Shown in pieces: positions 17,070-25,866 of a stretch of DNA of 64,000 nt. Made by a program: the position numbers and the translations under genes. The stretch spans positions 1 to 64,000 of the forward strand of contig NZ_AXAZ01000003.1 in the NCBI RefSeq assembly GCF_000473065.1, in the 5' to 3' direction. Position 1 is the stretch's first letter, and every line of letters starts with the position of its first letter. The stretch comes from Bradyrhizobium sp. WSM1743. GTDB lineage: Bacteria > Pseudomonadota > Alphaproteobacteria > Rhizobiales > Xanthobacteraceae. The notes under the pieces were generated by a model. The model had not been told where the DNA came from. It searched no databases and was given only the letters and a program-made list of their open reading frames with translations.

Positions 17070-17929
17070 GCGTCTCCATAGCCGCGCGACATGCGGCCGA
17101 TCGTGGTGAAGACCGAGACGACTGCGAGCACGGCGAGCAGGAAGATGATCGAGATCGCGGCTGCGAACGGCCAGTTCTGCAGCGTCGAAGCCTGCTGGTA
17201 GAGATACATCGGCATGAACAGCATCTGCCCGCCGCCGATCAGCGACTGGGTGATGAAGGCGGTGATCGCGGCGGCATAGGTCAGCGTGCAGCCGGCGATG
17301 ACGCCGGGCAGCGACAGCGGCAGCACGATCCGGAAGAAGGTGCGCCAGCTCCCGGCGCCGAGCGAGCAGGAGGCATCGTCGAGATTGGGGTCGATGCGGC
17401 CGAGTGCCGTGATCAGCGGCAGCGTCATCAGGGGCATCTGCACCTGCGCCAGCGCGATCACCACGCCGAACTGCGTGTAGAGCAGTTTTAGCGGCGTATC
17501 GATGATGCCGAGGGATTGCAGCGTCGCGTTGATGATGCCCTGGCGTCCGAGGATGACGATCCAGGCGAAGGTCCGCACCACGACACTGGTCAAGAGCGGC
17601 AGCAGCACGATCAGGATGATGATGGTCTGTAGCTTTGGCCCGACCCGCTGATACAGCCAGGCGATGGGAAAGCCGAGCACGAGGCAGACGGCGGTCACCT
17701 CGGCGCCCAGCAGCAGCGTCGAGCCGAGCACGCCCAGGCTGAAGGGATCGGTCAGGAAGTGCAGGTACTGGCCGAGCCCCCAATGGAGCCCGACCGTGTC
17801 GTTGTGCAGCGAGAGCCAGAGCAATTGCAGCAGCGGCGCGACGAAGAAGACCAGGAAGAACAGCGCCAGTGGCGCTGCCAATCCCATTCCGTAGGACGTC
17901 ACGTCCCGTGATGCCGGTGCTGCGCCCAT
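17066..17929 (-). CDS. Spermidine/putrescine-type ABC transporter permease I (PotB-like)
   Basis: The 287-residue permease has six predicted helices and an EAA loop around LDDASCSLGAGSWRTFFRIV. It forms a heterodimer with the PotC-like protein. Its start lies three bases after the binding-protein stop and its end overlaps the next permease. PotB/FbpB families are alike, so polyamine specificity is only a family-level label. Confidence 0.88.
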   Translation of the reverse strand: MGAAPASRDVTSYGMGLAAPLALFFLVFFVAPLLQLLWLSLHNDTVGLHWGLGQYLHFLTDPFSLGVLGSTLLLGAEVTAVCLVLGFPIAWLYQRVGPKLQTIIILIVLLPLLTSVVVRTFAWIVILGRQGIINATLQSLGIIDTPLKLLYTQFGVVIALAQVQMPLMTLPLITALGRIDPNLDDASCSLGAGSWRTFFRIVLPLSLPGVIAGCTLTYAAAITAFITQSLIGGGQMLFMPMYLYQQASTLQNWPFAAAISIIFLLAVLAVVSVFTTIGRMSRGYGDA

Positions 17930-17932
17930 GGG

Positions 17933-18979
17933 TTAGATCTTGATCTCGCGGTTGAACCGCTCGATCCAGGCCGAGCGCTGCTCGTTGATCTTCTTCCAGT
18001 CCTGGAACACGAACTTCTTCTTTAGCTCGGCCGTGTCCTTAGCCAGCACGCGCGCGATCTCGCCGCCCATCGTCACCCTGGAGTTGGTCGGCACGATCAG
18101 ATAGGGCGGGTTCATCAGCGTGGTCTGCACCTCCGGCGTCAAGGCCGCCTCGATCAGCTTGAAGGCGAGCTCGCGGTTCGGCGAGTTCTTGACGATGTGG
18201 ATCGTGGTCTTGAAGGCGATGGCACCTTCCTTCGGCGCCACGAACTCGACCGGCACGCCGCGCGCTTTGAGGATCTGGATGGCGTTGAAATTGCCGGGCG
18301 AGATGTCGATCTGGCCCTGCTGGAACAACGTCGCGAGCGCGCCGGGATTGGCGGCAACGGCGGCGAGATTGGGCTTGAGCTCCTCCAGTGCCTTGAAGCC
18401 GGGATCGACATTGGCCTCCGAGCCGCCGCGCATCTTGGCGATCTCGACCAGCCAGCCGGTGCCGAGCGTCGAGTTGAGGTTGGTGATGCCGACGCGGCCC
18501 TTGAACTCCGGCTTCCATAGATCGGCCCAGGAGGTCGGCGGCGTCTTGACCGCTTCAGGATTGTAGGTGAGGCCGACGACCTGGAAGAACGGGGCAGGGC
18601 CCATCGGCTCCTGCGCCTCGGCGATCAGGTCCTTGTAATAGGCGCTCTTCTCGACCGGATAGGGCTCGACCAGGTCCTGGCCGATGGCGACGAGGGCGGG
18701 GCCGGGATCGTGCAGCATGACGTCGATCGGCGGATTGGACTTGGCGGCGTTGACCTTCGCGATCTGGTCGACCGAGAGCATGGGATCGAGTACCATCGCG
18801 GCGTCCGCGTTCGCCTTGCGGAAGGCCGGCACCAGCACGGCCTTGTGCGCTTCCTCCCAGCTTCCGGTGAAGGTCGCAAACACCAGCGGGCGGGCCTGGG
18901 CGTAGCTCAGGCCTGGAAACGCCTTCATGGCGCCGAGTGTGAGCGCCGTGGTCAGCAGGCTTCTGCGGTTCATGATCAT
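17933..18979 (-). CDS. ABC transporter periplasmic substrate-binding protein (PotD/Fe3+-type, family 1)
   Basis: This 348-residue type II binding protein carries an N-terminal secretion signal (MIMNRRSLLTTALTLGAM, with a twin-arginine-like start lacking one Arg, and a SYAQA cleavage region near residue 28). It delivers ligand to the PotBC-like permeases downstream. The start at 18979 has GGGAG about six bases upstream; an alternative TTG at 19000 would place that site inside the gene. Ligand could be a polyamine, a carboxylate or an amide; the neighbouring amidases suggest an amide compound. Confidence 0.85.
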   Translation of the reverse strand: MIMNRRSLLTTALTLGAMKAFPGLSYAQARPLVFATFTGSWEEAHKAVLVPAFRKANADAAMVLDPMLSVDQIAKVNAAKSNPPIDVMLHDPGPALVAIGQDLVEPYPVEKSAYYKDLIAEAQEPMGPAPFFQVVGLTYNPEAVKTPPTSWADLWKPEFKGRVGITNLNSTLGTGWLVEIAKMRGGSEANVDPGFKALEELKPNLAAVAANPGALATLFQQGQIDISPGNFNAIQILKARGVPVEFVAPKEGAIAFKTTIHIVKNSPNRELAFKLIEAALTPEVQTTLMNPPYLIVPTNSRVTMGGEIARVLAKDTAELKKKFVFQDWKKINEQRSAWIERFNREIKI

Positions 18980-19009
18980 GTCGAACTCCCCTCTGGACAA
19001 AGACTGGAT

Positions 19010-20104
19010 CTAAAGCGTTGCGGGAAAGGCGTTGGCGAGTGACGGGGCAAGCGGCGCGAGGCGCACCGCCGCGCCGTTTTCCAGGGCGCGCGTCTCGCCG
19101 ATGCGCGCCTGGGAGACCTTGACGCCGGAGCCGTCGGCGGTGGTGACCTCGTGCACGACGGTGGCGCCCAGCGGCAGCGACATGCCGACGACGCCGGCAA
19201 AGCCGGTCTCGTCGCCCACGAATTGCAGATGCTCGGGACGGATGCAGACCGTGACGCGGCCGCCTTCGCTGAGCGTACCGCCCGCGGGACGCGCGATGAT
19301 CTCCGCGCCGGCATCGAGGCGCACCTTCGCCGCAGTGCGGTCCGTCGAGACCACGACACCGGGCATGCGGTTGGTGGAGCCGACGAAGGTGTTGACGAAC
19401 AGGGTCTGCGGGCGGTCGTAGACGTCCGACGGCGAGCCGAACTGCTCGAGCTTGCCATGGCTCAGCACGGCGACACGATCGGCCATCGACAGCGCTTCTT
19501 CCTGATCGTGCGTCACGATCAGCGTGGTGATGCCGGACACGCGTTGCAGCCGCTTGACCTCGATCTGCATGTCCAGCCGCAAGTTCTTGTCGAGCGCGGC
19601 GAAGGGCTCGTCGAGCAGCAGGATCGACGGCTTGATCGCGAGCGCGCGGGCGAGCGCAACGCGCTGCTGCTGGCCGCCGGAGAGCTGCCGCGGCAGCCGC
19701 TCCGCCATGGTCGGGAGCTGCACCAGCTCCAGCAGCCGCTGCGCCTCGCGCTGGCGTGCGGCCTTGTCGATGCCGCGGGCAGCGAGGCCATAGGCGACGT
19801 TCTCGCTGATCGAAAGATGCGGGAACAGCGCGTAGTTCTGGAACACGATGCCGACCGCGCGCTTGTTCGGCGGCAGCGCATCGACGATGTCGTCGCCGAT
19901 GATGATCCTCCCTTGCGTCTGCGCGATGAAGCCGGCGATGATGCGCAAGAGCGTGGTCTTGCCGCAGCCGGACGGGCCGAGCAGGGCGATGATCTCGCCG
20001 CCCTTGATGTCGAGATTGATGTTCTCGACCGCAAGCGCGCCACTCGGATACCGGTGGGTGACGGCGTCGACGACGAGCGATCGGCCGCTTTGCGCATCAG
20101 CCAT
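19010..20104 (-). CDS. Spermidine/putrescine-type ABC transporter ATPase (PotA-like)
   Basis: The 364-residue ATPase has Walker A GPSGCGKT (43-50), Q-loop VFQNYALFPH, signature LSGGQQQ near residue 145, Walker B ILLLDEP and a C-terminal TOBE domain (about 280-364) typical of PotA/MalK-type subunits. GGGAGG lies six bases before the ATG at 20104. It is the first gene of the leftward operon with binding protein and permeases, and diverges from the plus-strand amidase with 88 bases between starts. Confidence 0.9.
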   Translation of the reverse strand: MADAQSGRSLVVDAVTHRYPSGALAVENINLDIKGGEIIALLGPSGCGKTTLLRIIAGFIAQTQGRIIIGDDIVDALPPNKRAVGIVFQNYALFPHLSISENVAYGLAARGIDKAARQREAQRLLELVQLPTMAERLPRQLSGGQQQRVALARALAIKPSILLLDEPFAALDKNLRLDMQIEVKRLQRVSGITTLIVTHDQEEALSMADRVAVLSHGKLEQFGSPSDVYDRPQTLFVNTFVGSTNRMPGVVVSTDRTAAKVRLDAGAEIIARPAGGTLSEGGRVTVCIRPEHLQFVGDETGFAGVVGMSLPLGATVVHEVTTADGSGVKVSQARIGETRALENGAAVRLAPLAPSLANAFPATL

Positions 20105-20192
20105 GGTGTTGCCTCCCGTTGCCCCAGAAGAGTAAGCAAGTCTCGTGCCCGCGCCTGTCGCCTTTCGGCGTGCGATTTGGCATGGTGGCTCG

Positions 20193-21581
20193 ATGAAAAC
20201 GGATCGATCGATATGCGACCTCACGGCCACCGAGCTTGCGCGCGCCATTGCGCGGGGCGAGCTGTCCTCGTGTGAGGCCGTCGAAGCGCAACTGGCGCGG
20301 ATTGCGAGCCTCGATAGTCAGCTGGCAGCGTTCGTGACGGTGGAGGCGGACGGCGCCCGCCGCGCCGCGCAGATATGCGATGCGGCCTCTGCGCCGATCG
20401 GCCCGCTGCATGGCGTGCCCATCGCAATCAAGGATCTCACGGACACTGCGGGACTTGCGACGACGTACGGATCCACGCTGTTCCGCGAACACATCCCGGC
20501 CGAGGACGATCTCGTCGCGGCACGGCTTCGGCGCGCCGGCGCGATCATTCTGGGCAAGACCAACACGCCGGAGTTCGGCTTCGGCGCGGTCTGCACCAAC
20601 AGATTGCGCGGGCCGACACGCAATCCGTTCGATCCCGCGCTGACCTCCGGTGGATCCTCCGGCGGCTCTGCCGTCGCGGTCGCAACCGGCATGGTGCCGC
20701 TGGCGCATGGCACCGATTTCGGCGGCTCGGTGCGCACGCCCGCCAGCTTCTGCGACGTCGCTGCGATCCGGCCGACGCCCGGCCGCATTCCGTCGCCGCG
20801 CCGGCCGCTCGGCTGGGACATGCTGGCGACTCACGGCTTCCTGGCACGCGGCGCCGATGATCTCGAACTCGCGATGTCGATCTGCGCTGGAATCGATGCG
20901 AATGATCCGCTCTCGCTCGGCAGCATCGGTGATGAGCGGCCCATCGCTGGCCGTCCCCGGATTGCGGTCACGCCCGATTTCGGTGTAGCGCCCGTTGCGA
21001 GCGAGGTTCGTGCGCGCTTCGCTGCGGCTTGCGAGGCGCTCGCACGCGTTGCCGATGTCGTGCCGTCCTCGCCCGATTGTGGCGGGGCGATCGAAACCTT
21101 CCGCACCTTGCGCGCCGCGCACATCGCGAGCAGCTATGGCGAGTTGCTGAGGACGCGGCGCACGGAGCTCACTCCGACGGTGATTTGGAACATCGAGGCC
21201 GGCGCAAATCTGTCCGCGCAGGATTACCTCAGCGCCGAGCGCCGCCGCACCGCCATCTATCGCAGCTTCCGCGAGCTGTTCACCCGCACCGATTTCCTGG
21301 TCGCGCCGGGCGCATCCGTCTTTCCCTGGCCCAACGAGATCAGCGACGTCATTGCCATCGACGGGGCGGCGCTGGAGACGCCGATCGACTATCTCGCCGT
21401 CACTTTCATCGTGTCGCTGGTCGGTTTTCCGGTGCTGACCTTGCCGGTGCCGCGAGGGGAGAATGAGCTGCCCTTCGGCATCCAGATCGTCGCGCCGCCG
21501 GCGTGCGAATCCCGCTTGTTTGCCTTCGGCCGTATCCTCGAGAACGAACTGGGTTTTTCGCATCGCCGGCCGCCTCTCTGA
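20193..21581 (+). CDS. Amidase-signature-family amidohydrolase
   Basis: The second amidase-signature enzyme here has 462 residues. Triad Lys80 (AIKDL), Ser155 in GGSSGG and Ser179 in GTDFGGS stand at canonical spacing. It is only distantly similar to the amidase at 13344-14711, so the two are not a recent duplication. It diverges from the PotA-like ATPase and converges on the racemase-like gene (stop to stop, adjacent). It likely cleaves an amide brought in by the neighbouring importer. Confidence 0.87.
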   Translation: MKTDRSICDLTATELARAIARGELSSCEAVEAQLARIASLDSQLAAFVTVEADGARRAAQICDAASAPIGPLHGVPIAIKDLTDTAGLATTYGSTLFREHIPAEDDLVAARLRRAGAIILGKTNTPEFGFGAVCTNRLRGPTRNPFDPALTSGGSSGGSAVAVATGMVPLAHGTDFGGSVRTPASFCDVAAIRPTPGRIPSPRRPLGWDMLATHGFLARGADDLELAMSICAGIDANDPLSLGSIGDERPIAGRPRIAVTPDFGVAPVASEVRARFAAACEALARVADVVPSSPDCGGAIETFRTLRAAHIASSYGELLRTRRTELTPTVIWNIEAGANLSAQDYLSAERRRTAIYRSFRELFTRTDFLVAPGASVFPWPNEISDVIAIDGAALETPIDYLAVTFIVSLVGFPVLTLPVPRGENELPFGIQIVAPPACESRLFAFGRILENELGFSHRRPPL

Positions 21582-22331
21582 TCAGCTGTCGCGATGCTCA
21601 AGCCGGGCGGCAAGCGCGTCGGCAAGACCGGTGGTCGGTTTCGCCGCGGGCCGACGATACGTGCCCGCGGTTGCCTTGCGCAGGCGCAGCGCGACAAGCG
21701 CTTCGGCCTGCTTCACCGCGGCGACGACCTGATCGACCACGGGGACGGGGATCCGGTCGGCGACGCGCTCGGCGAGGCCCGAGAGCGGGGCGCCGGCAAA
21801 GATCAGCACATCGGCCTCGTCCTCGACGATGGCGCGCTGGGCGAGCTCGACCAGCACGTCTTCCTTTTCGGTGCCCACCTCGGAGATCGCCTGAAAGGGC
21901 GTATCGAGCATGCGGATGCCGGCGCAGCGCTCCCACAACCCATGGGCGCGCACGCAGTCCTCGTACCAGGGTCCGAGCGCTTGCGCGAAGGTGACGATGG
22001 CAAAGCGGCGTCCGGCCATGCAGGCGGTCAGCATGGCCGCTTCCGCCATGCCGACCACGGGAATGTCGAAGGTCTCGCGCGCGGCGAACAGGCCGGGATC
22101 GCCGAAGGCCGCGATGATCGCGGCATCGACCTTCTTGTGCTGCTCGGCCAGCAGCTCCAGCGCGATGGCGCCGCCGATCTGCGCCTCGGTGCGCGTCGCA
22201 ATATAGGGCACGCCGCGGCTCGCGGTGCAGGGGATCAGCTCGGTGCCCGATGAGGCCGCGCGCTGCCCGACACCGAGCATCAGCTGCGTGACCTCTTTGC
22301 TGGTGTTGGGGTTGAGCAGCAGCAGCTTCAT
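21582..22331 (-). CDS. Asp/Glu/hydantoin-racemase-fold protein lacking both catalytic cysteines
   Basis: The 249-residue protein has the family start LLLLNPNTS and the segments AAFGDPGL and GMAEAAM typical of hydantoin/allantoin racemases. In those enzymes a Cys sits in the A-C-F-(G/D)-D-P-G motif and a second in G-C-A-G. Here the aligned positions are Ala75 and Gly180. A two-base proton-transfer racemase mechanism with cysteines is therefore not possible. It may be a binding protein or use another chemistry. It ends two bases before the GntR gene ends its own frame, i.e. it lies directly downstream of that regulator on the same strand. Confidence 0.8.
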   Translation of the reverse strand: MKLLLLNPNTSKEVTQLMLGVGQRAASSGTELIPCTASRGVPYIATRTEAQIGGAIALELLAEQHKKVDAAIIAAFGDPGLFAARETFDIPVVGMAEAAMLTACMAGRRFAIVTFAQALGPWYEDCVRAHGLWERCAGIRMLDTPFQAISEVGTEKEDVLVELAQRAIVEDEADVLIFAGAPLSGLAERVADRIPVPVVDQVVAAVKQAEALVALRLRKATAGTYRRPAAKPTTGLADALAARLEHRDS

Positions 22332-22333
22332 GA

Positions 22334-23044
22334 TCAGGCCGCCGTCTGCTTCTGCTGGGATGTCGTGAGAACTTCGAGCAACGCCGTGCCGGTGCGGGCG
22401 ACATGGGCGCCGAGCAGGCGGCCGGCTGCTTCGCCGTCGCGCGCTTCGAGCGCGGCCAGGATATCGGCGTGCTCGTCGACCGAATTGCTCCAGCGCCTGT
22501 CAGCGCCGAGCGCGAGATAACGCGCGCGCTCGGCGCGGGAGATCAGCGTCTCGTGCGCCTCGCGCAGCGGCGTGTTGCGGGCCATGCGGACGATGGTGTT
22601 GTGGATCTCGCCGTTGATGGCGAAATAGTCGTCGAGCTTGCCATTGCGGTGATGACCTTCCATGCGGGTCTGAAGCGTGCGCAAGCGGGCGAGGTCGCGC
22701 TCGGTGGCGCGCACCGCGGCGAGCTCGGCGGCGAGCCGCTCGATGCCGGCGAGGGCCTCGAACAATTCCGAGATGCCGTCGACCGCGATATCGGCAATGC
22801 GCGGGCTGCGGTTGGGGCGAAGCTCGATCAACCCTTCCGCGGCCAGCACCTTCATCGCCTCGCGCAAGGGGGTGCGCGACACGCCGAGCTCCTTCGACAG
22901 CTTGGTCTCCTGGGTCTGCGAGCCCGGCGGCAGCTCGCCGCGAATGATCATCGTCCGCATCCGCGCCGCGGCGCGCTCATGCAGGCCCATCCGCTTGAGT
23001 TTGGGCGACTTTCGCCCCTTTGGCGCTTCCGATTTTGGCTGCAC
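22334..23044 (-). CDS. GntR-family (FCD-type) transcriptional regulator
   Basis: The protein has about 236 residues with a GntR winged helix (ETKLSKELGVSRTPLREAMKVL) and a C-terminal all-helical FCD ligand-binding domain with Asp/His residues that usually bind a metal and a carboxylate. The GTG at 23044 was chosen for a GAGG site six bases upstream; a GTG at 23062 or a later ATG is possible. It diverges from the SsuA-like binding protein gene and is followed by the racemase-like gene. It most likely represses the importer/hydantoinase operon and is released by a pathway acid. Confidence 0.85.
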   Translation of the reverse strand: MQPKSEAPKGRKSPKLKRMGLHERAAARMRTMIIRGELPPGSQTQETKLSKELGVSRTPLREAMKVLAAEGLIELRPNRSPRIADIAVDGISELFEALAGIERLAAELAAVRATERDLARLRTLQTRMEGHHRNGKLDDYFAINGEIHNTIVRMARNTPLREAHETLISRAERARYLALGADRRWSNSVDEHADILAALEARDGEAAGRLLGAHVARTGTALLEVLTTSQQKQTAA

Positions 23045-23241
23045 GCGTGCCTCACTTCTCACGTTGATCTTAGCCGTTTCCGGCCTTCTGGCCTGCCTAA
23101 AATACTGACGTATCTCGCTGAAAACAATGGCATACCGCGCAAATTGTATGCAGCATGCAGAAAGCGGATTGCGTTGCGGCGCAGGGCGACGGATGATCCT
23201 GCGCAACGCGCGGATATCGCGCCTTCGAAGCGGAGTAAGCG
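23045..23241. promoter_or_regulatory. Divergent control region of GntR regulator and importer operon
   Basis: This is the 197-base spacer between two divergent starts. The sequence ATTGTATGCAGCATGCAG at 23143-23160 contains a GCATGC core and a TTGTATGC half-site of the kind FCD-type GntR proteins bind. The site assignment is speculative. Confidence 0.3.
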
Positions 23242-24246
23242 ATGCGGACGAGTTTGCGATTGGGTCTAATGGCAATGGCGGCAATGCTTGGCGGAAGCGA
23301 TCTCGCCTCCGCGCAGACCGCGAAGATCAAGCTCGGCTACGCCAAATGCGCGCACTGCCTGCCGATGTCGCTGATTCCGGGCCTAGCCAAGAGCATCGAG
23401 GTCGAAGCCACCGGCTTCAACTCGGGCAATGACGTGCTGACTGCCCTGGTGTCGAAGAGCATCGACGTCGCGCAGGTCACCTATCTCCATTACATCACTG
23501 CGCTCGACAAAGGTTTTGACGTCGTCGCCGTCTCCGGCCAGATCAACGGCGGCTCGGAATGTCTCTCCTCCGCGAAGCTGAACCTTCCCGCCGAGGACTG
23601 GGCCACGTTCAAGACGACCGTTGCGAAGGCGAAGAGCGACGGTCAGCCGCTCAAGGTCGCGGCGTCCCGCGGCAATGCACAGGACATCCACATGCGCGGC
23701 GCGTTCCTCAAGCAGGGCGTCGATCCCAACAAGGACATCCAGTTCATCAACATTCCCAATCCATCCGATCATCTCGCAGCGCTCCAGCGCGGCGAGGTCG
23801 ACATGATCTGCTCGGTCGAGCCGTTTGCCTCGCAGATCCGGCTCGCCGGCGCCGGCAAGCATTTTGTGCTGCCGTATGAGCAGGCTGCCGGAAATCTCAC
23901 GAATCTGATCGTCACCCGTTCCGACGTGATCGCGAGCCAGCGCGCCGGCGTCCAGGGCGTCGTCAGCGCTGTGGTCGAGCTCGACAACAAGCTGATCGCA
24001 GACAAGGGGCCGTGGATCGAGGTCATCAACAAGCTCACCGGCCTCGACAAGAATGTGGCGACCGAGGCGCTGAAGAATGCCTCACCGGATCCGGCGATCC
24101 ATCGGTCGCAGACGCTGGCGATCGCTGCGATGATGCGCGACCTCAAATACATCTCGAAGGACGTCTCCGCTGAAGCGGAGAAGAACATGAACTATTCGTT
24201 CCTGGAGCAGGCCACCGGGAAGGCCAAGAATGACCTCGGTTACTGA
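23242..24246 (+). CDS. SsuA/TauA-type ABC substrate-binding protein
   Basis: The 334-residue periplasmic protein has a signal peptide at 1-24 (ending DLASA before QTAKIKLGY). KIKLGYAKCAHCLPM and the alpha/beta layout match the sulfonate/nitrate/taurine (NMT1) group, which also includes thiamine-pyrimidine and other heterocycle binders. Two nearby cysteines (KCAHC) at the ligand lobe are unusual for the family. It is the first gene of an operon with permease, ATPase, decarboxylase-like protein and hydantoinase. That points to a cyclic imide or pyrimidine-like ligand rather than a sulfonate. Confidence 0.85.
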   Translation: MRTSLRLGLMAMAAMLGGSDLASAQTAKIKLGYAKCAHCLPMSLIPGLAKSIEVEATGFNSGNDVLTALVSKSIDVAQVTYLHYITALDKGFDVVAVSGQINGGSECLSSAKLNLPAEDWATFKTTVAKAKSDGQPLKVAASRGNAQDIHMRGAFLKQGVDPNKDIQFINIPNPSDHLAALQRGEVDMICSVEPFASQIRLAGAGKHFVLPYEQAAGNLTNLIVTRSDVIASQRAGVQGVVSAVVELDNKLIADKGPWIEVINKLTGLDKNVATEALKNASPDPAIHRSQTLAIAAMMRDLKYISKDVSAEAEKNMNYSFLEQATGKAKNDLGY

Positions 24247-25081
24247 CGTCTCGACCGCAGGGCCGGCGTTTCGGCTGACGCGGGCATTCCAGGGGCTCGA
24301 GCGGCTCATCGTGCCCGCGCTATTGATCGCGGGCTGGGAGGCCTTTGCCCGCAGCGGCATGCTTCCGCCGGCGCTGCTGCCGGCGCCGAGTGCGGTGCTG
24401 CATGCGCTCGGCGATTGGGTGTTCGGCTTCGACGAGACCACGCAGACCTATTCCGGCCACTGGCTGCGCGATGCGCTCGCCAGCGCGCTTCGCGTGTTCG
24501 GCGGCTTTGCGCTGGCAAGTGCGCTCGGCATCCTCGCCGGGGTCGCGATCGGCTGGTCGCGCTTGTTCGAGAAGACACTGGAGCCGACGCTGCAGATGCT
24601 CCGCCCGATCCCGCCGGTGTCCTGGATCCCGCTCGCGATCATCTGGTTCGGCATTGCCGACAAACCTGCGATCTTCCTCGTCTTCCTCGGCGCGTTCTTT
24701 CCGGTGCTGATGAACAGCATCCACGGCGTCAAGACCGTGGACCACAACCTCGTGCGCGCCGGCGCGATGATGGGCGCCAACGGCCGGCAGATGCTGACCG
24801 ACATCGTGCTGCCGGCGGCGCTGCCGTCGATTTTCGCAGGCCTGCGCATCGCAGTCGGATCGGCCTGGATGTTGACGGTCACGGCCGAGATGGTCGCGGT
24901 GAAGAGCGGCCTCGGCTACGTGCTCTGGGATTCCTATTATTTCCTGCGCTACGACATCGTGCTGGCGGCGATGATCTCGATCGGGCTGCTCGGCTATCTC
25001 TCCGACCTCGGCCTCAAGGCGATCATGGCGCGCACGCTGCGCTGGCAGCAGACGACCACCGTGCAGGGCAGGGCAGGCTGA
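24230..25081 (+). CDS. SsuC/TauC-type ABC transporter permease
   Basis: The 283-residue membrane protein has about six helices and an EAA loop (LVRAGAMMGANGRQMLTDIVL) for ATPase contact. Its start lies 17 bases inside the binding-protein gene and its stop overlaps the ATPase start, showing tight coupling. It dimerises to form the channel. Confidence 0.9.
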   Translation: MTSVTDVSTAGPAFRLTRAFQGLERLIVPALLIAGWEAFARSGMLPPALLPAPSAVLHALGDWVFGFDETTQTYSGHWLRDALASALRVFGGFALASALGILAGVAIGWSRLFEKTLEPTLQMLRPIPPVSWIPLAIIWFGIADKPAIFLVFLGAFFPVLMNSIHGVKTVDHNLVRAGAMMGANGRQMLTDIVLPAALPSIFAGLRIAVGSAWMLTVTAEMVAVKSGLGYVLWDSYYFLRYDIVLAAMISIGLLGYLSDLGLKAIMARTLRWQQTTTVQGRAG

Positions 25082-25857
25082 TGGCGGCAATCGAGCTTCG
25101 CAACATCGTCAAGGTGTTCTCCGACAAGCGGCGCGGCCGTGATCTCTTGACGCTGGACAACATCAATCTCGATATCGAGGTCAACGACTTTGTCTGCCTG
25201 CTCGGCCCGTCCGGCTGCGGCAAGTCGACCTTACTCAACATCATCGCCGGCTTCGAGCAGGCGACGTCCGGCCGCACGCTGGTGGACGGCAAGCAGGTCG
25301 AGCGGCCCGGCTCGGACCGCGGCGTGGTGTTCCAGCAGCCGACCCTGATGCCGTGGCTGACGGCGATCGACAACATTGCCTTCCATCTCAAGCTCAAGGG
25401 CGTGGCCAAGACCGAGCGCCACCACCGCGCCATGGAGTTCATCGATCTCGTTGGTCTGCGCGGCTTCGAGCACCATCATCCGTCCGAGATGTCCGGCGGC
25501 ATGAACCAGCGCGTCGGCATCGCCCGTGCGCTGCTGATGAACCCCAGCGTCATCTTGATGGACGAGCCGTTCGCGGCGCTGGATGCCCAGACCAAGCTCG
25601 AAATGCAGGAGGAGCTGGTTGCGATCTGGCAGAAGCGGCGCTGCACCATCGTGTTCGTCACTCACAGCGTCGACGAGGCCTTGGTGCTCGGCAACAAGAT
25701 CGTGGTGATGACGAGGCGGCCGGGACGGATCCGCGAGGCCGTCAATTTCGACCTGCCGCGACCGCGCGACATCACCAGCCCCGAATTCAACGACGCCAAG
25801 CGCCACATCCTGGCTTTGATCCGGGAGGAGTCGACGCGGCTTGCGCAGGCGTCGTAA
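25081..25857 (+). CDS. SsuB/TauB-type ABC transporter ATPase
   Basis: The 258-residue ATPase has Walker A GPSGCGKS (42-49), Q-loop VFQQPTLMPWL, signature MSGGMNQRV and Walker B VILMDEP. It has the short length of the SsuB/TauB group with no TOBE domain. The ATG at 25081 shares its A with the permease stop (TGATG). Confidence 0.9.
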   Translation: MAAIELRNIVKVFSDKRRGRDLLTLDNINLDIEVNDFVCLLGPSGCGKSTLLNIIAGFEQATSGRTLVDGKQVERPGSDRGVVFQQPTLMPWLTAIDNIAFHLKLKGVAKTERHHRAMEFIDLVGLRGFEHHHPSEMSGGMNQRVGIARALLMNPSVILMDEPFAALDAQTKLEMQEELVAIWQKRRCTIVFVTHSVDEALVLGNKIVVMTRRPGRIREAVNFDLPRPRDITSPEFNDAKRHILALIREESTRLAQAS

Positions 25858-25866
25858 GGTATCGCC

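Noticed and set aside
16251..17783. Apparent fusion of two permeases in one long minus-strand frame
   Set aside because: The upstream part is the wrong frame of the PotB-like gene; the true start of the second permease is the ATG at 17069 that overlaps the first permease stop.
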